Of a stretch of DNA of 64,000 nt, positions 10,001-18,259 are shown piece after piece (position 1 is the stretch's first letter; each line of letters opens with the position of its first letter). The notes beneath the pieces are model-generated. The model searched no databases. It was not told the DNA's origin and worked only from the letters and a program-made list of their open reading frames with translations. The position numbers and the translations under genes are program-made. This DNA comes from Burkholderia sp. (GTDB taxonomy: Bacteria > Pseudomonadota > Gammaproteobacteria > Burkholderiales > Burkholderiaceae), in contig CP144362.1 in NCBI GenBank assembly GCA_040954445.1, forward strand, positions 487,158 to 551,157, in the 5' to 3' direction.

Positions 10001-10582
10001 GTCAAACAGGTCGATCCGGTAGGGCAGCGGCGAGCCCATCGGGAACAGATCGATCAGCGATCCGCGCACGCAGTATTCACCCGGGTGCACTACCTGGCTG
10101 ACGTGCTCGTAGCCAGCCAGGGTCAGTTGTGCTTTGAACCTGGCCTCTTCGAGCCACTCACCCTGGGTGAAGGCGAAGGTATAGGCGGCCAAGAAGGCGA
10201 TTGGAGGCATCCGGTAGAGCGCCGTGGTGGCCGGCACCAGCAGGATGTCGCAGCGCCCCTCGCCGAGATCGTGCAGGGTGGCCAGCCGCTCCGAGATCAG
10301 GTCCTGGTGCGGCGAGAAGGTGTCGTAGGGCAGGGTTTCCCAGTCGGGTAAGAGGCGCACGCGCGCATTCTGCGCGAAGAAACCGATTTCCTGCGAGAGC
10401 CGCTGCGCATCGACAGCATTGGCGCAGATCACCGCAACCAGCGGCACCTCGCCCTGATGGGCTAATAGGTAGCGAGCGATCGCGAGGGCGTCGGCAGAGC
10501 CGTGCGCGCCGTCGAAGGCAAAGCGCTGACCCGGTTTGACGAGTGCGACGGGGGACGACGGGGTGCTGGCGTTTTCTGGCAT
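7064..10582 (-). CDS. mfd: Transcription-repair coupling factor
   Basis: Mfd (1172 aa, normal length) displaces RNA polymerase stalled at DNA lesions and recruits the UvrABC excision system. Visible domains, N to C: a UvrB-like module (PDWETLPYDTFSPHQDLISE); the RNA-polymerase-interacting CarD-like domain (KVGDPVVHTQHGIGRYRGL); a RecG-like translocase with Walker A GDVGFGKTE, a DEEH box (IIDEEHRFG) and motif VI-type GRVGRSHHQAYAYLL; and the C-terminal TRCF domain. The first M of the open frame lies further upstream, but family members begin near MPENASTPSSPVALVKPGQR, so 10582 is chosen. The frame is uninterrupted. Upstream DNA holds an IS30 remnant rather than the expected neighbour, so the native promoter region may be shortened. 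Confidence 0.96.
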   Translation of the reverse strand: MPENASTPSSPVALVKPGQRFAFDGAHGSADALAIARYLLAHQGEVPLVAVICANAVDAQRLSQEIGFFAQNARVRLLPDWETLPYDTFSPHQDLISERLATLHDLGEGRCDILLVPATTALYRMPPIAFLAAYTFAFTQGEWLEEARFKAQLTLAGYEHVSQVVHPGEYCVRGSLIDLFPMGSPLPYRIDLFDDQVDSIRAFNPDTQRSLYPVRDVRLLPGREFPFDEAARTAFRSRWRETFEGDPSRAPIYRDIGNGVPSAGIEYYLPLFFEDTTTLFHYLPPRAHLVFSGDLNTVIRRFTVDTKQRYTFLSHDRERPILGPQRLFLSEDDFYALAKPFARMVLPALATGGWATALPPLALERQAEDPLAMLRAYLASTPNRVLFTVESAGRRETIAQLFAEHGLRPAGNDSYTSWLASDERFALGVAPLTSGFTVPGEGYSIITETELYGATGRRWGRRRQEQPSNVDTMVRDLSELKVGDPVVHTQHGIGRYRGLVSMDLGEGDTECLHLEYAGESKLYVPVSQLHVVSRYSGANPDSAPLHLLGSGQWERAKRKAAQQIRDTAAELLNLYTRRAAREGHAFALEPRNYVKFAESFGFEATPDQAGAIAAVISDMTSGKPMDRLVCGDVGFGKTEVALRAAFIAVMGGRQVALLAPTTLLAEQHTQTFIDRFADWPVRVTELSRFKSNKEVIAAIDQINKGSVDIVIGTHKLLSSDVQFKRLGLVIIDEEHRFGVRQKEALKALRAEVDVLTLTATPIPRTLGMALEGLRDFSVIATAPQKRLAIKTFVRREEDGVIREAMLRELKRGGQIYFLHNEVETIENRKARLEALVPEARIAIAHGQMHERELERVMRDFVGQRVNVLLCTTIIETGIDVPSANTIIMHRADKFGLAQLHQLRGRVGRSHHQAYAYLLVHDPQSLTKQAQRRLEVIQQMEELGSGLYLAMHDLEIRGIGEVLGDKQSGEIYEIGFQLYTDMFNDAVKALKNGCEPDLLAPLAATTEINLHTPAILPADYCADVQERLSLYKRLANCEDGESIDAIQEELIDRFGKLPQQANALVETHQLRLAAKPLGINKIDASESVISLQFVPSPPIDPMHIMEMVQKHKHIKLAGQDKLRVETRTPDLASRVSTVKETLRVLGLPSGGRKLAYAEMADPRRRAATDDDGP

Positions 10583-10706
10583 AGACGAGGCTGGAATGGC
10601 GTGCGCCGGGGCGCGCGGCGAGCGGCACAACGGGGTCCCAGAGGCGAAAGGCCTGGTGGTCCCCAATCTGGGGTACAACCCCTTCGCCAACCGATAGATT
10701 GTGTGA

Positions 10707-10882
10707 ATGGCAAAGAGAATGTACCAGCAACTGCAACCCAAAAAACGTATGCAAATCGGTTTCTGGCGCAAAAAGCATTAAGCTTGCGGGCGATCGCCCG
10801 CAAGCTTAATCGCGCGCCCTTGACGTTGAGTCACGAACTGGCCTGCAACACGCAGAAATGGGCTGTATTTGTCCGCGTGTAA
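10707..10882 (+). pseudogene. IS30-family transposase, N-terminal remnant
   Basis: Starts MAKRMYQQLQPKKRMQIGFW and, after a stop and frame change at about 10778, continues SLRAIARKLNRAPLTLSHEL. This is the helix-turn-helix of IS30-type transposases. A 32-base perfect palindrome at 10779-10810 falls on the SLRAIARKL codons. Nothing recognisable lies in 10583-10706. Confidence 0.65.
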
Positions 10883-10959
10883 CCAAAGCTTCGCTAACAC
10901 CCGTCGACCCAAGCTGCCCGACCGTCTCTGAAGCTCCCACTTGACTCGATTCTTTAGAG

Positions 10960-11007
10960 GGCGTTGTTGCATTAATCTGGCGAGAGCCTGTGACGTTTAC
11001 GCGCAAC
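10960..11007 (+). mobile_element. IS5-family left-end tip
   Basis: Forty-eight bases of IS left end, ending in ACGCGCAAC where the next element begins. The same nine bases restart IS left-end sequence at 49656. Confidence 0.7.
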
Positions 11008-11524
11008 GGCGTTGTTGCATAAATCGAGTGTGAGGACGCAATGACATCGATAGGCATAATTTCAGGCGATACGAACAGATTGCGGACGAGTAGGTCTGTC
11101 ATACGGTTGATTACGTCCGCCTCGCAGGCGACCCCGGGGTCGCCTGCGAGGCGATGTGACGCGACCAGAGACAGTTGCCGGTGAGCGTCTTGAACTGATG
11201 ATATACATCCCATGCTCGGCAAGCGATCGCCGGTGGTAGCCACTGTCTTTCTCCCATGCTCGACGACCGGAACGGGCAATTGCATCAACCGCGCCGTTAC
11301 GCCACGCCGCACCGGGCGTATCCGCTGGCCAATTAGGGCACTCTCGCGTAGCGGAATCCACTCTCGCGTAGCGGAATCGAAAGAACAGCACTGCGTGCAG
11401 CAATGGGCGCATGGCATGGCTTGGTGTCGTAGGCACTGCCTTCGCCGATGACATCGATCTGTTCGTCGCGCGGAATTTGCTTGAGCAACTTGGCCGGATC
11501 TCGCTAGATTTATGCAACAACGCC
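11008..11524 (-). mobile_element. Internally deleted IS5-family copy (517 bp)
   Basis: Inverted orientation with both terminal repeats (right end at 11008, left end at 11524). It holds a mutated 3' half of the transposase, including a 15-base duplication near 11345 and a 22-base palindrome near 11130-11151. It is joined at about 11495 directly to the left-end tip and cannot encode transposase. Confidence 0.8.
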
Positions 11525-11598
11525 CAAATGTACTGTACTGAAATTTGGACACATAGAAAATCCCGATCCGTCTCATTGAAACAAGCAATTTCTCAAGA

Positions 11599-11627
11599 TT
11601 GACAGCAATCGTCATACTTTTTATTCT
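11599..11627 (+). promoter_or_regulatory. Putative sigma-70 promoter of the peroxiredoxin gene
   Basis: TTGACA (11599-11604), a 17-base spacer and TATTCT (11622-11627), 53 bases before the start codon. An OxyR site could not be recognised by eye. The IS end lies only 75 bases upstream of the -35 box. Confidence 0.6.
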
Positions 11628-11679
11628 TAATGATGCTGGATCATCTTCCGATCATCTTTTCACTCAAAGGATACCGCAA

Positions 11680-12243
11680 ATGCCGATCATCAATAGCCAG
11701 ATCAAACCGTTTAAGGCAACCGCATATCATAATGGAAATTTCATTCTCGTCAACGAAGAATCGCTAAAAGGTAAGTGGTCGGTCATCGTGTTCTACCCGG
11801 CCGACTTCACGTTCGTGTGCCCAACCGAACTGGGCGACATAGCAGATCGCTATGCAGAATTCCAGAAGCTGGGCGTGGAAATCTATGGCGTGTCGACCGA
11901 TACGCACTTCACGCATAAAGCATGGCACGACACTTCGAAAACTATCGCCAAGATCCAGTACCCGCTGGTCGGCGATCCGACGGCAACGCTGGCCCGCGCT
12001 TTCGAGGTGCTGATCGAAGAAGAGGGCGTGGCACTACGCGGCACTTTCGTGATTAACCCGGAAGGCGAAATCAAGATTGCCGAAATCCACGACAACGGCA
12101 TCGGTCGTGACGCAGGCGAGCTGCTGCGCAAGGTACAGGCTGCCCAATACGTCGCAGCGCACCCGGGTGAAGTCTGCCCCGCCAAGTGGACGCCCGGCGC
12201 TGAAACACTGACCCCATCGCTGGATCTGATCGGCAAGATCTAA
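11680..12243 (+). CDS. ahpC: Alkyl hydroperoxide reductase C, 2-Cys peroxiredoxin
   Basis: Predicted 187-aa peroxiredoxin that reduces H2O2 and organic peroxides; the usual reductant is AhpF or a thioredoxin-type system. The peroxidatic Cys47 lies in FYPADFTFVCPTELGD and the resolving Cys166 in HPGEVCPAKW, giving the typical AhpC layout with the C-terminal arm complete (LTPSLDLIGKI). The start at 11680 follows an AAAGGA ribosome site eight bases upstream and gives the standard length. No ahpF or oxyR is in the window; both sides are IS DNA. A good promoter at 11599-11627 suggests it is still expressed. The frame is intact. Confidence 0.93.
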   Translation: MPIINSQIKPFKATAYHNGNFILVNEESLKGKWSVIVFYPADFTFVCPTELGDIADRYAEFQKLGVEIYGVSTDTHFTHKAWHDTSKTIAKIQYPLVGDPTATLARAFEVLIEEEGVALRGTFVINPEGEIKIAEIHDNGIGRDAGELLRKVQAAQYVAAHPGEVCPAKWTPGAETLTPSLDLIGKI

Positions 12244-12268
12244 GTGTCATGGGCATGAAGGATATACG

Positions 12269-12288
12269 CGGGTGCTGTCAGGCACCCG
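12269..12288. terminator. Small hairpin after ahpC
   Basis: CGGGTGC and GCACCCG arms with a six-base loop, 26 bases after the stop codon and without a T-run. It is a possible weak terminator. Confidence 0.35.
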
Positions 12289-12335
12289 ATGATCATGCCG
12301 CTTGCTCATCCTACGTCTCCTCCCCTACGACGAAG

Positions 12336-13470
12336 GGAGTTGCTGCAAAATCTGGCGAGAGAGCCGGTGACGTTTACGCGCAACGGTCGCTGGCCAGCCT
12401 CCTATCAAGTCAGATTCCAGAGTAACTGCCTAATTTTTGCCAAGAAAATGCGCAAGGACATACGCAAGAGATGTGAGCCGAAGGCTCGCTACCGTGTCAC
12501 GAATTGGGCGGTTTATAATGAAGGCCTGATCAATCGGGGGGACATAACAATATGGATAGATGAAGCCGTCCTTGCCAGAATACCCGATGCCATACCCACA
12601 CGTGGTCGCCCGTGTCTATACGGCGATACGCCTGATTCAGGCATTACTTGGCGTGAAGTCCGTCTATCGACGGACGTTGCGCGCCCTGCAAGGTTTCACC
12701 CAAAGTCTGCGCGATCTGGCCTTCCCGAGCTTGCCTGTGCCGAATTACACCACGCTCTTTCGCCGGGCAAAAACGCTTGATGTCGAACTGCCGATCCTTC
12801 GTGACAATGAACCGATCCATCTGGTTGTCGAAAGCACCGGTCTGAAGGTTTATGGAGAAGGTGAATGGAAGGTGCGCCAGCACGGCTACTCGAAGCGGCG
12901 CACGTGGCGTAAAGTCCATCTCGCGCTCAACGCGAATACGGGTCAAGTGCATGCCGCGCTAATGACGAATCAGAATGTGGCTGACGGTGACGCTCTGGCC
13001 AAGTTGCTCGACCAGATTCCACGAAGAACAAATCGATGTCATCGGCGGTGATGGTGCCTACGACACCAAGCCATGCCATGCGGCCATTGCTGCACGCAGT
13101 GCTATTCCTTCGATTCCGCCACGCGAGGCTGCCGTTCATTGGCCAGCGGATATGCCCGGTGCGGCGTGGCGTAATAGCGCGGTTGATGCAATTGCCCGTG
13201 ACGGTCGTCGAGAATGGCAGCAAGAAAGTGGCTACCACCGGCGATCGCTTGCCGAGAATGCGACGTATCGGTTCAAGACCCTCACCGGCAACTGTCTCTG
13301 GGCGCGTCACATCGACGCGCAGGCGACCGAGGTCTCCGTTCGCGTCGGCGTCATCAACCCGGCGTCATCAACCGTATGGTGGACCTCGCTCGTCCGCAAT
13401 CCGTTCGTATCGCCTGAAATTATCCCGTCGATGCTATTGCGTCCTCACACTCGATTTATGCAATAACGCC
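12336..13470 (+). mobile_element. IS5-family insertion sequence, full size, broken transposase
   Basis: The left repeat has decayed (GGAGTTGCTGCAAAATC); the right one is recognisable with one change (CAATAACGCC). The transposase (from 12448) is broken by an extra base near 12629, a two-base loss near 13022 (CCACGAAGAAC) and a duplicated segment near 13358-13375. The right flank (ATTCCAAGATAACGAATT) is an IS630-type end. Confidence 0.88.
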
Positions 13471-13563
13471 ATTCCAAGATAACGAATTGCGGATCAATAA
13501 ATCGGCCTGGTCGCATCGCTCTCCCCGCACGCGATCTCGCGTAGGTTGGACGTCCTACCGCAC

Positions 13564-14466
13564 ATGGAATCCACACTTTCCCAGTCCCCCGGCAACCGCC
13601 TGTCGCAGTATTTCGCTCTGACCAAGCCGCGCGTCACCCAACTCGCGGTGTTTTGTGCCGTTATCGGGATGTTTCTCGCCACGCCGGGCATGGTGCCGCT
13701 GCGCGTGCTGATCGGCGGTACCGTTGGCATCTGGCTGTTGGCCGGCGCGGCATTCGCGATCAACTGCCTGGTCGAACAGCAGATCGACGCGAAGATGTAC
13801 AGGACCGCCTGGCGCCCGTCGGCGCGCAGCGAGATCACCACGTCGCAGATCCTGGCCTTCTCGACAGTGCTGTACGCCGCGGGCACCTGGACGCTCTACA
13901 CCTTCACAAATGCGATGACGATGTGGCTGACGATCGCCACCTTCTTCGGTTATGCAGTCATCTACACGTTGCTGCTCAAGCCCGCCACGCCACAGAACAT
14001 CGTGATCGGCGGCGCCTCGGGCGCGATGCCGCCGGCGCTCGGCTGGTCCGCCGTGACGGGCAGCGTGCCCGGCGACGCCTGGATCCTGGTACTGATCATC
14101 TTTGTCTGGACCCCACCGCACTTCTGGGTGCTCGCGCTCTATCGCGTCAAGGACTACGAGAACTCGGGTCTGCCGATGCTTCCCGTCACGCATGGTTCGA
14201 AGTTCACGCGACTGCACATCCTCCTGTATACCGTAGTCCTATTCGCAGTGACGCTCATGCCCTTTATCTCGGGCATGAGCGGCGTGGTCTACCTGGCCAG
14301 CGCGGTGGTGCTCGGCGCGATCTTCCTCGCCTACGCCTGGAAGGTCTATGTTAATTATTCCGATGCGCTCGCGCGCCGCGCATTTCGCTACTCGATCGTC
14401 TATCTTTCCCTGCTGTTCGCCGCGTTATTAATAGACCACTATGCGCGTCCGCTGTTCGGCTTCTGA
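13564..14466 (+). CDS. ctaB: Protoheme IX farnesyltransferase (heme O synthase)
   Basis: Integral membrane prenyltransferase of 300 aa (UbiA superfamily, also named cyoE) that adds a farnesyl group to heme B to make heme O for terminal oxidases. The signature [20 protein letters not shown] at about residues 65-85 is the Mg-prenyl-diphosphate binding motif. Several hydrophobic segments are evident, with the second conserved region around [20 protein letters not shown]. The start at 13564 ([16 protein letters not shown]) matches family members better than the ATG six codons earlier. In Burkholderia this gene usually sits in the ctaCDGE/ctaA/ctaB cytochrome oxidase cluster. Here it stands alone between two IS copies, the second beginning five bases after its stop, so its operon has been cut on both sides. 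Confidence 0.93.
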   Translation: MESTLSQSPGNRLSQYFALTKPRVTQLAVFCAVIGMFLATPGMVPLRVLIGGTVGIWLLAGAAFAINCLVEQQIDAKMYRTAWRPSARSEITTSQILAFSTVLYAAGTWTLYTFTNAMTMWLTIATFFGYAVIYTLLLKPATPQNIVIGGASGAMPPALGWSAVTGSVPGDAWILVLIIFVWTPPHFWVLALYRVKDYENSGLPMLPVTHGSKFTRLHILLYTVVLFAVTLMPFISGMSGVVYLASAVVLGAIFLAYAWKVYVNYSDALARRAFRYSIVYLSLLFAALLIDHYARPLFGF

Positions 14467-14470
14467 ATCC

Positions 14471-15593
14471 GGCGTTGTTGCATGAATCGAGCGAGATCCG
14501 TTGACGTTTACGCGCAACGGTGGCGTGGCCAGCCTCCTATCAAGTCAGATTCCGAGTAACTGCCTAATTTTTGCCAAGAAAATGCGCAAGGACATACACA
14601 AGAAAGGTGAGCCGAAGGCACGCTACCGTGTCAGGAATTGGGCGGCCTATAATGAAGGCCTGATCAACCGGGGGAACGTAACAATATGGATAGATGAAGC
14701 CGTCCTTGCCAGAATACCCGATGCTATACCCACACGTGGTCGCCCGTATCTATACGGCGATACGCTGATTCAGGCATTACTTGGCGTGAAGACCGTCTAT
14801 CGACTGACCTTGCGCGCCCTGCAAGGTTTCACCCAAAGTCTGGGCAATCTGGCCTTCCCGAGCTTGCCGGTGCCGAATTACACCACGCTCTGTCGCCGGG
14901 CAAAACGCTTGATGTCGAACTGCCGATCCTTCGCAACAACGAACCGATCCATCTGGTTGTCGACAGCACCGGTCTGAAGGTCTATGGCGAAGGTGTGCAT
15001 GGAAGGTGCGCCAGCACGGCTACTCGAAGCGGCGCACGTGGCGTAAAGTCCATCTCGCGCTCAACGCGAATACGGGTCAAGTGCATGCCGCGCTAATGAC
15101 GAATCAGAATGTGGCTGACGGTGACGCTCTGGCCAAGTTGCTCGACCAGATTCCACGCGAAGAACAAATCGATGTCATCGGCGATGATGGTGCCTACGAC
15201 ACCAAGCCATGCCATGCGGCCATTGCTGCACGCAGTGCTATTCCTTCGATTCCACCACGCGAGGGTGCCGTTCATTGTCCAGCGGATATGCCCGGTACGG
15301 CGTGGCGTAATGGCGCGGTTGATGCAATTGTCCGTGACGGTCGTCGAGAATAGAAGCAAGACAGTGGCTACCACCGGCAATCGCTTGCCGAGAATGCGAT
15401 GTATCGGTTCAAGACCCTCACCGGCAACTGTTGCTGGGCGCGTCACATCGACTCGCAGGCGACCGAGGTCTCCGTTCGCGTCGGCGTCATCAACCGTATG
15501 GCGGACCTCGCTCGTCCGTAATCCGTTTGTATCGCCTGAAATTATGCCCGTCGATGCTATTGCGTCCTCACACTCGATTTATGCAACAACGCC
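14471..15593 (+). mobile_element. IS5-family insertion sequence, full size, broken transposase
   Basis: Both ends are present. The transposase (start 14582) has lost one A in the AAAAACGC run near 14905, gained bases near 14996, and carries stop codons at about 15352 and 15520. The right flank GACATGAGG also occurs immediately left of the inverted copy at 28691. Confidence 0.9.
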
Positions 15594-15640
15594 GACATGA
15601 GGAACAATTTTCAAATTTAAAGATCACTAATTTTTAATTA
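15594..15640 (+). repeat. Right half of an IS630-derived mini-element
   Basis: GACATGAGG followed by AATTTTCAAATTTAAAGATC matches the distal half of the 116-bp TA-flanked element at 33484. Its left half is not here; a matching left half ends at 28690. Confidence 0.6.
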
Positions 15641-15726
15641 AAAGTGTTACCGGTCGTTCCAGCCGTCTCGGTAGTCGGCATCGTATTCAGTGCGTTTTTG
15701 TGCGGCGTCGATGACCGGTTCCACGC

Positions 15727-16056
15727 CTAGCCCTTTTGAGAAAAGTATTTAACGCGTTCCTGTTCGACCTCGGCCAAGAAACGATTGAGCATGTCTTGTG
15801 GCGCACACACAGACGCTTTCACCCATTCAGGCGGAACAAGAAGATTTTCCAAATACACGGCATAGATCCTCTTTTTGATCTCAAGAGCTTGTTGCTTGCT
15901 CATGCCGGACTGTTCAGCAGCTTCCGTTACGCCACGCCCTTCTACTATGATTTCGCGCGCAACTTGCAGGCTACGTTCCATCATTTTTTTCTTGCTAGCG
16001 ATTTGCTCAAACTCATCGCCGGTCAGGCGAAAGTTCGCAAGTGTCTGGAACTGCAT
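15727..16056 (-). CDS. TrfB/KorA-like transcriptional repressor
   Basis: Predicted 109-aa DNA-binding protein. Residues about 8-75 (LTGDEFEQI, then a KKMMERSLQVAREIIVEG region and GVTEAAEQSGMSKQQALEI) match the TrfB/KorA family, whose helix-turn-helix represses replication and partition genes on IncP-type plasmids. The C-terminal third probably serves dimerisation. It is the last gene of a module read on the minus strand: parA (17536-16727), a parB-like frame (16713-16069), then this gene. Its start context (GAGG, then TATCTATGCA) resembles that of parA, suggesting shared expression. The gene is intact, lower in GC than its chromosomal neighbours and plainly of plasmid origin. The operator is unknown; the palindrome at 16398 and 17635 is one candidate. 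Confidence 0.75.
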   Translation of the reverse strand: MQFQTLANFRLTGDEFEQIASKKKMMERSLQVAREIIVEGRGVTEAAEQSGMSKQQALEIKKRIYAVYLENLLVPPEWVKASVCAPQDMLNRFLAEVEQERVKYFSQKG

Positions 16057-16068
16057 AGATAACCTCGA

Positions 16069-16713
16069 TCAGTACACGTAAACATATATAAGCCGCCGTG
16101 GAGTTGTGCACTCGGACTTTTCCAGCTCAAGCAGTCCATGGCGAGTGCGGAACAGCTCTGTTTGTGCATGCACACTGCTTTGCAGTGCATCACCTAAGGC
16201 GACGATTACATCTGGGCGCTGTTGCAGCATCTTCGAGAGAGCACCGACGTCGGCGCACAGCGTTTCCGTCTGCGGAGACGCGAACACGCCGAGTTGCGCC
16301 GCTTCGGGGTCTAGCTGTGCGGGCGCGGGCGTAACAGGCTTTTCATGGTCGAATATGCCCTGTTGGTGCGAGTTCACTTCCTGCGTTTCAGGCTCAAGTT
16401 CTCGCATGCGAGAACCTTTCTTCTTGCCGATCGGCTTTGCAGTCTTGCAACTTCTCGCGCACCGCCTTGGGCGACCGCCGGGTCGGCCTTCTCAAGCTGA
16501 TGCAGGTCATTGACGACCGTAATGCCGGCGGTTATGCCTGACGCGACGTCTTGACTTGCGTGAGCGTTCGTTTCTACGACTTCAAGAAACTTGATACGCT
16601 CTGCCACCCAATTGATGCCATTTCCACTCGATGCGCTCACCCGGAAAAGCGGCTGCCGAACCCTGCTTCTGGATTTTTGACAGCTTGCTGATCTTGTTTC
16701 CGAATACACTCAT
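16069..16713 (-). pseudogene. ParB-like partition protein, apparently frameshifted or deleted
   Basis: A frame starting MSVFGNKISKLSKIQKQGSA begins 14 bases after the parA stop, the place where parB belongs, and closes after about 40 codons. A second frame gives VAERIKFLEVVETNAHASQD and VVNDLHQLEKADPAVAQ, which resembles the central DNA-binding region of ParB proteins. A third frame from 16407 to 16069 is open but matches nothing known to me (it includes LCADVGALSKMLQQRPDVIV). I infer a parB gene damaged by deletion and frameshift. An alternative is two small unrelated plasmid genes. The palindrome at 16398-16415 lies inside this region, at the start of the third frame. Confidence 0.5.
16398..16415. 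promoter_or_regulatory. 18-bp perfect palindrome, candidate parS or operator site
   Basis: GTTCTCGCATGCGAGAAC. Its 16-base core occurs again at 17635-17650 upstream of parA and was not noticed elsewhere in the window. The GTT...AAC form resembles known Burkholderia replicon parS sites, but the assignment is inference. Confidence 0.55.
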
Positions 16714-16726
16714 AATCGGGAGTCCC

Positions 16727-17536
16727 TTAGTTCAGGCCAAGACGGGCCAAGACTGCGTCGCATGCCTGGCGCATTTCTTTCGCTGCCGCTCGCTGATTGC
16801 CACTGCGCGCGTGGTGCCACACCGCGCGCCCTTGGGCCAGCGCCGTCGCCACACAAGCTCTGGCAATGATCGTCTCGTCAAAGATCAGTTCGCCGTAGGC
16901 TTCGCGTAGCTCGGGCAGTGCTTCGACCTCATTTACCGACTTGCTGTTGAGCATATTCGGCAGAAAGCCAAGATGACGAAGCTCTGGGTTGTATTGCGAT
17001 TTCACGCAGGCAATCGTAGCTTGCAACTTCGGCATACGTGCAAACGAGAACGGCGAGATATTGAACGGCGACACGATGGCATGCGATGCTGCGAGCGCGC
17101 CAAGCATGCGGCGTTGCAAATTCGGCGGAGTGTCGATGATGCAAAGGTCGTAGTCGCCGGCCAGCTCGGCAAGCGAGACGCGAGGTTGCTCGATGACTGC
17201 GAGCGGCATCTCGTCCACGTCGAGCACATCGACGTTAGCCTCGATCAGTGCGATATGCTCGTGGACTTGGCGCGGTCGGCGACCGTTGATCTTGCCTGTG
17301 AACAGGTGGCTCGCTTTCAGATAGTCGGTGTCGTCGTCTTCCTCGATTTCTACGAATACCTCGGAAATGTCGCCCTCGTCAATGTCTGCAAGCAGCACAC
17401 GGTAGCCACGTTCGGCCGCGCGAAACGCAAGATGTACGCTGAACGTGCTTTTTCCGACACCGCCTTTCTGATTGCCAACCGTCAAGGTCAGCATGAGACC
17501 TCCCACCAGCTTGTTAAGTGCTTGATTTTCTTGCAT
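16727..17536 (-). CDS. parA: ParA-type plasmid partition ATPase
   Basis: Predicted 269-aa Walker-type ATPase that positions plasmid or chromosome copies together with a ParB/parS complex on the nucleoid. The deviant Walker A motif GNQKGGVGKSTFS lies near residue 22; Walker A' and B are LLADIDEGD and YDLCIIDTPP. There is no long N-terminal DNA-binding domain, so it is of the small (type Ib-like/IncC-like) class or has a short extension. A second possible start is the Met before LTLTVGNQKGG. Immediately downstream are the parB-like remnant and the trfB-like repressor, a plasmid backbone order. An AT-rich stretch at 17581-17636 probably carries its promoter. The frame is intact; without a working ParB its role in segregation is doubtful. 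Confidence 0.88.
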   Translation of the reverse strand: MQENQALNKLVGGLMLTLTVGNQKGGVGKSTFSVHLAFRAAERGYRVLLADIDEGDISEVFVEIEEDDDTDYLKASHLFTGKINGRRPRQVHEHIALIEANVDVLDVDEMPLAVIEQPRVSLAELAGDYDLCIIDTPPNLQRRMLGALAASHAIVSPFNISPFSFARMPKLQATIACVKSQYNPELRHLGFLPNMLNSKSVNEVEALPELREAYGELIFDETIIARACVATALAQGRAVWHHARSGNQRAAAKEMRQACDAVLARLGLN

Positions 17537-17634
17537 AGATAATCAGCCTCACAAAATCGTGTTGCACATTAGAAGTAGTGTTTAATATTGTGTTATTAGT
17601 ATAATATACCGTCAACACGTCGTAATTACTAAAT

Positions 17635-17650
17635 TTCTCGCATGCGAGAA
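17635..17650. promoter_or_regulatory. Second copy of the partition-module palindrome
   Basis: TTCTCGCATGCGAGAA lies about 100 bases upstream of parA, next to the AT-rich promoter region. It is identical to the 16-base core of the copy at 16398. Confidence 0.55.
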
Positions 17651-17717
17651 CGGCTGGATGCGCCGCGTTCGAGACGGTGGGGGCGTCCGTGGCTCTAGCC
17701 TGGAAAAAGGGGATGTC

Positions 17718-17756
17718 GTTATCCACAGGCCGCCGTTGTGACGGCCTATGGATAAC
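17718..17756. other. Inverted repeat containing paired DnaA-box-like sequences
   Basis: GTTATCCACAGGCC faces GGCCTATGGATAAC with an 11-base loop. The left arm contains a perfect DnaA box (TTATCCACA); the right arm contains a one-mismatch copy on the other strand. Its position just upstream of the partition genes suggests a replication-origin remnant. A terminator is possible, but no T-run follows. Confidence 0.45.
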
Positions 17757-17976
17757 GACAGCGTGCGTGCCCCTCTGCCTCTTGCTGGCCGGGCGCTTCC
17801 ACTGTTGCGCGCGTCTCGAATACAGCTAGGTCGTGCACTTTTCGCGTTTCAGCAAATTTATAAAAACATGGCTTGGAAAGCGCAGTGTGGGCAACAGTCC
17901 GCTTCCGGGCTGGTACACGTAGCGCACTGTCCATAAATCCATGGCCCTTACTACTTGTAGTAGTGATCCGCAATTC

Positions 17977-18114
17977 GTGATCAATAAAAATACCGGAAGA
18001 TCACTCTCCTTTCCGGAACTGAACCACGCCTGCAAAGCCTTCCTGGATAAAGCTTGTGACCGATTTCACGTAGATATTGATAATGAATACGTCATCTTGA
18101 ATAAAGCAGCATAG
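17977..18114 (+). CDS. Short hypothetical frame, probably the 3' remnant of a lost gene
   Basis: An open frame of about 45 codons (GRSLSFPELNHACKAFLDKA, then FHVDIDNEYVILNKAA) looks protein-like: hydrophobic residues are regularly spaced and codon use is normal. It begins inside an IS630-type end (GATCAATAAAAAT), so the 5' part was probably replaced. No family is recognised. It lies between the partition module and an IS630 remnant and may belong to the same plasmid-derived segment. The rest of 17757-17976 shows no gene. Confidence 0.35.
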   Translation: MINKNTGRSLSFPELNHACKAFLDKACDRFHVDIDNEYVILNKAA

Positions 18115-18259
18115 CGAATCGGTTTGTGCATAAAATAAAGAGCGACACGCTTTGGTGATTTCTGGAGACGACGCAGATGGCTGATAACGGCTTTCTTGAG
18201 ATGCTCCTTGGCTCGTGCTCCGGAGCCTGTTCCGTCACGTTCGCTTTCAAATCCGCGTG
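18115..18259 (-). pseudogene. IS630-family transposase, C-terminal remnant
   Basis: The minus strand gives ADLKANVTEQAP in one frame and, after a frameshift, EHLKKAVISHLRRLQKSP, then [16 protein letters not shown]. This is the C-terminus of an IS630-type transposase. Its downstream bases (AAACCGATTCGCTATGC..) recur as isolated scars at 47695 and 54226. Confidence 0.7.

Noticed and set aside
5674..10351. Several long plus-strand frames opposite argE and mfd
   Set aside because: They are GC-rich antisense shadows of clearly coding minus-strand genes and show no family motif.
10779..10810. 32-bp perfect palindrome upstream of mfd, at first taken for a regulatory site
   Set aside because: It coincides with the SLRAIARKL codons of an IS30-type transposase remnant, so the symmetry is at least partly coding in origin.
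16069..16407. Independent small gene of 112 codons
   Set aside because: It lies where the rest of a parB gene is expected, lacks a convincing ribosome site and has no recognised domain, so it is treated as part of the degraded partition gene.
17514..17726. 70-codon frame upstream of parA on the minus strand
   Set aside because: No family resemblance, covers the AT-rich promoter region and the palindrome; judged non-coding.
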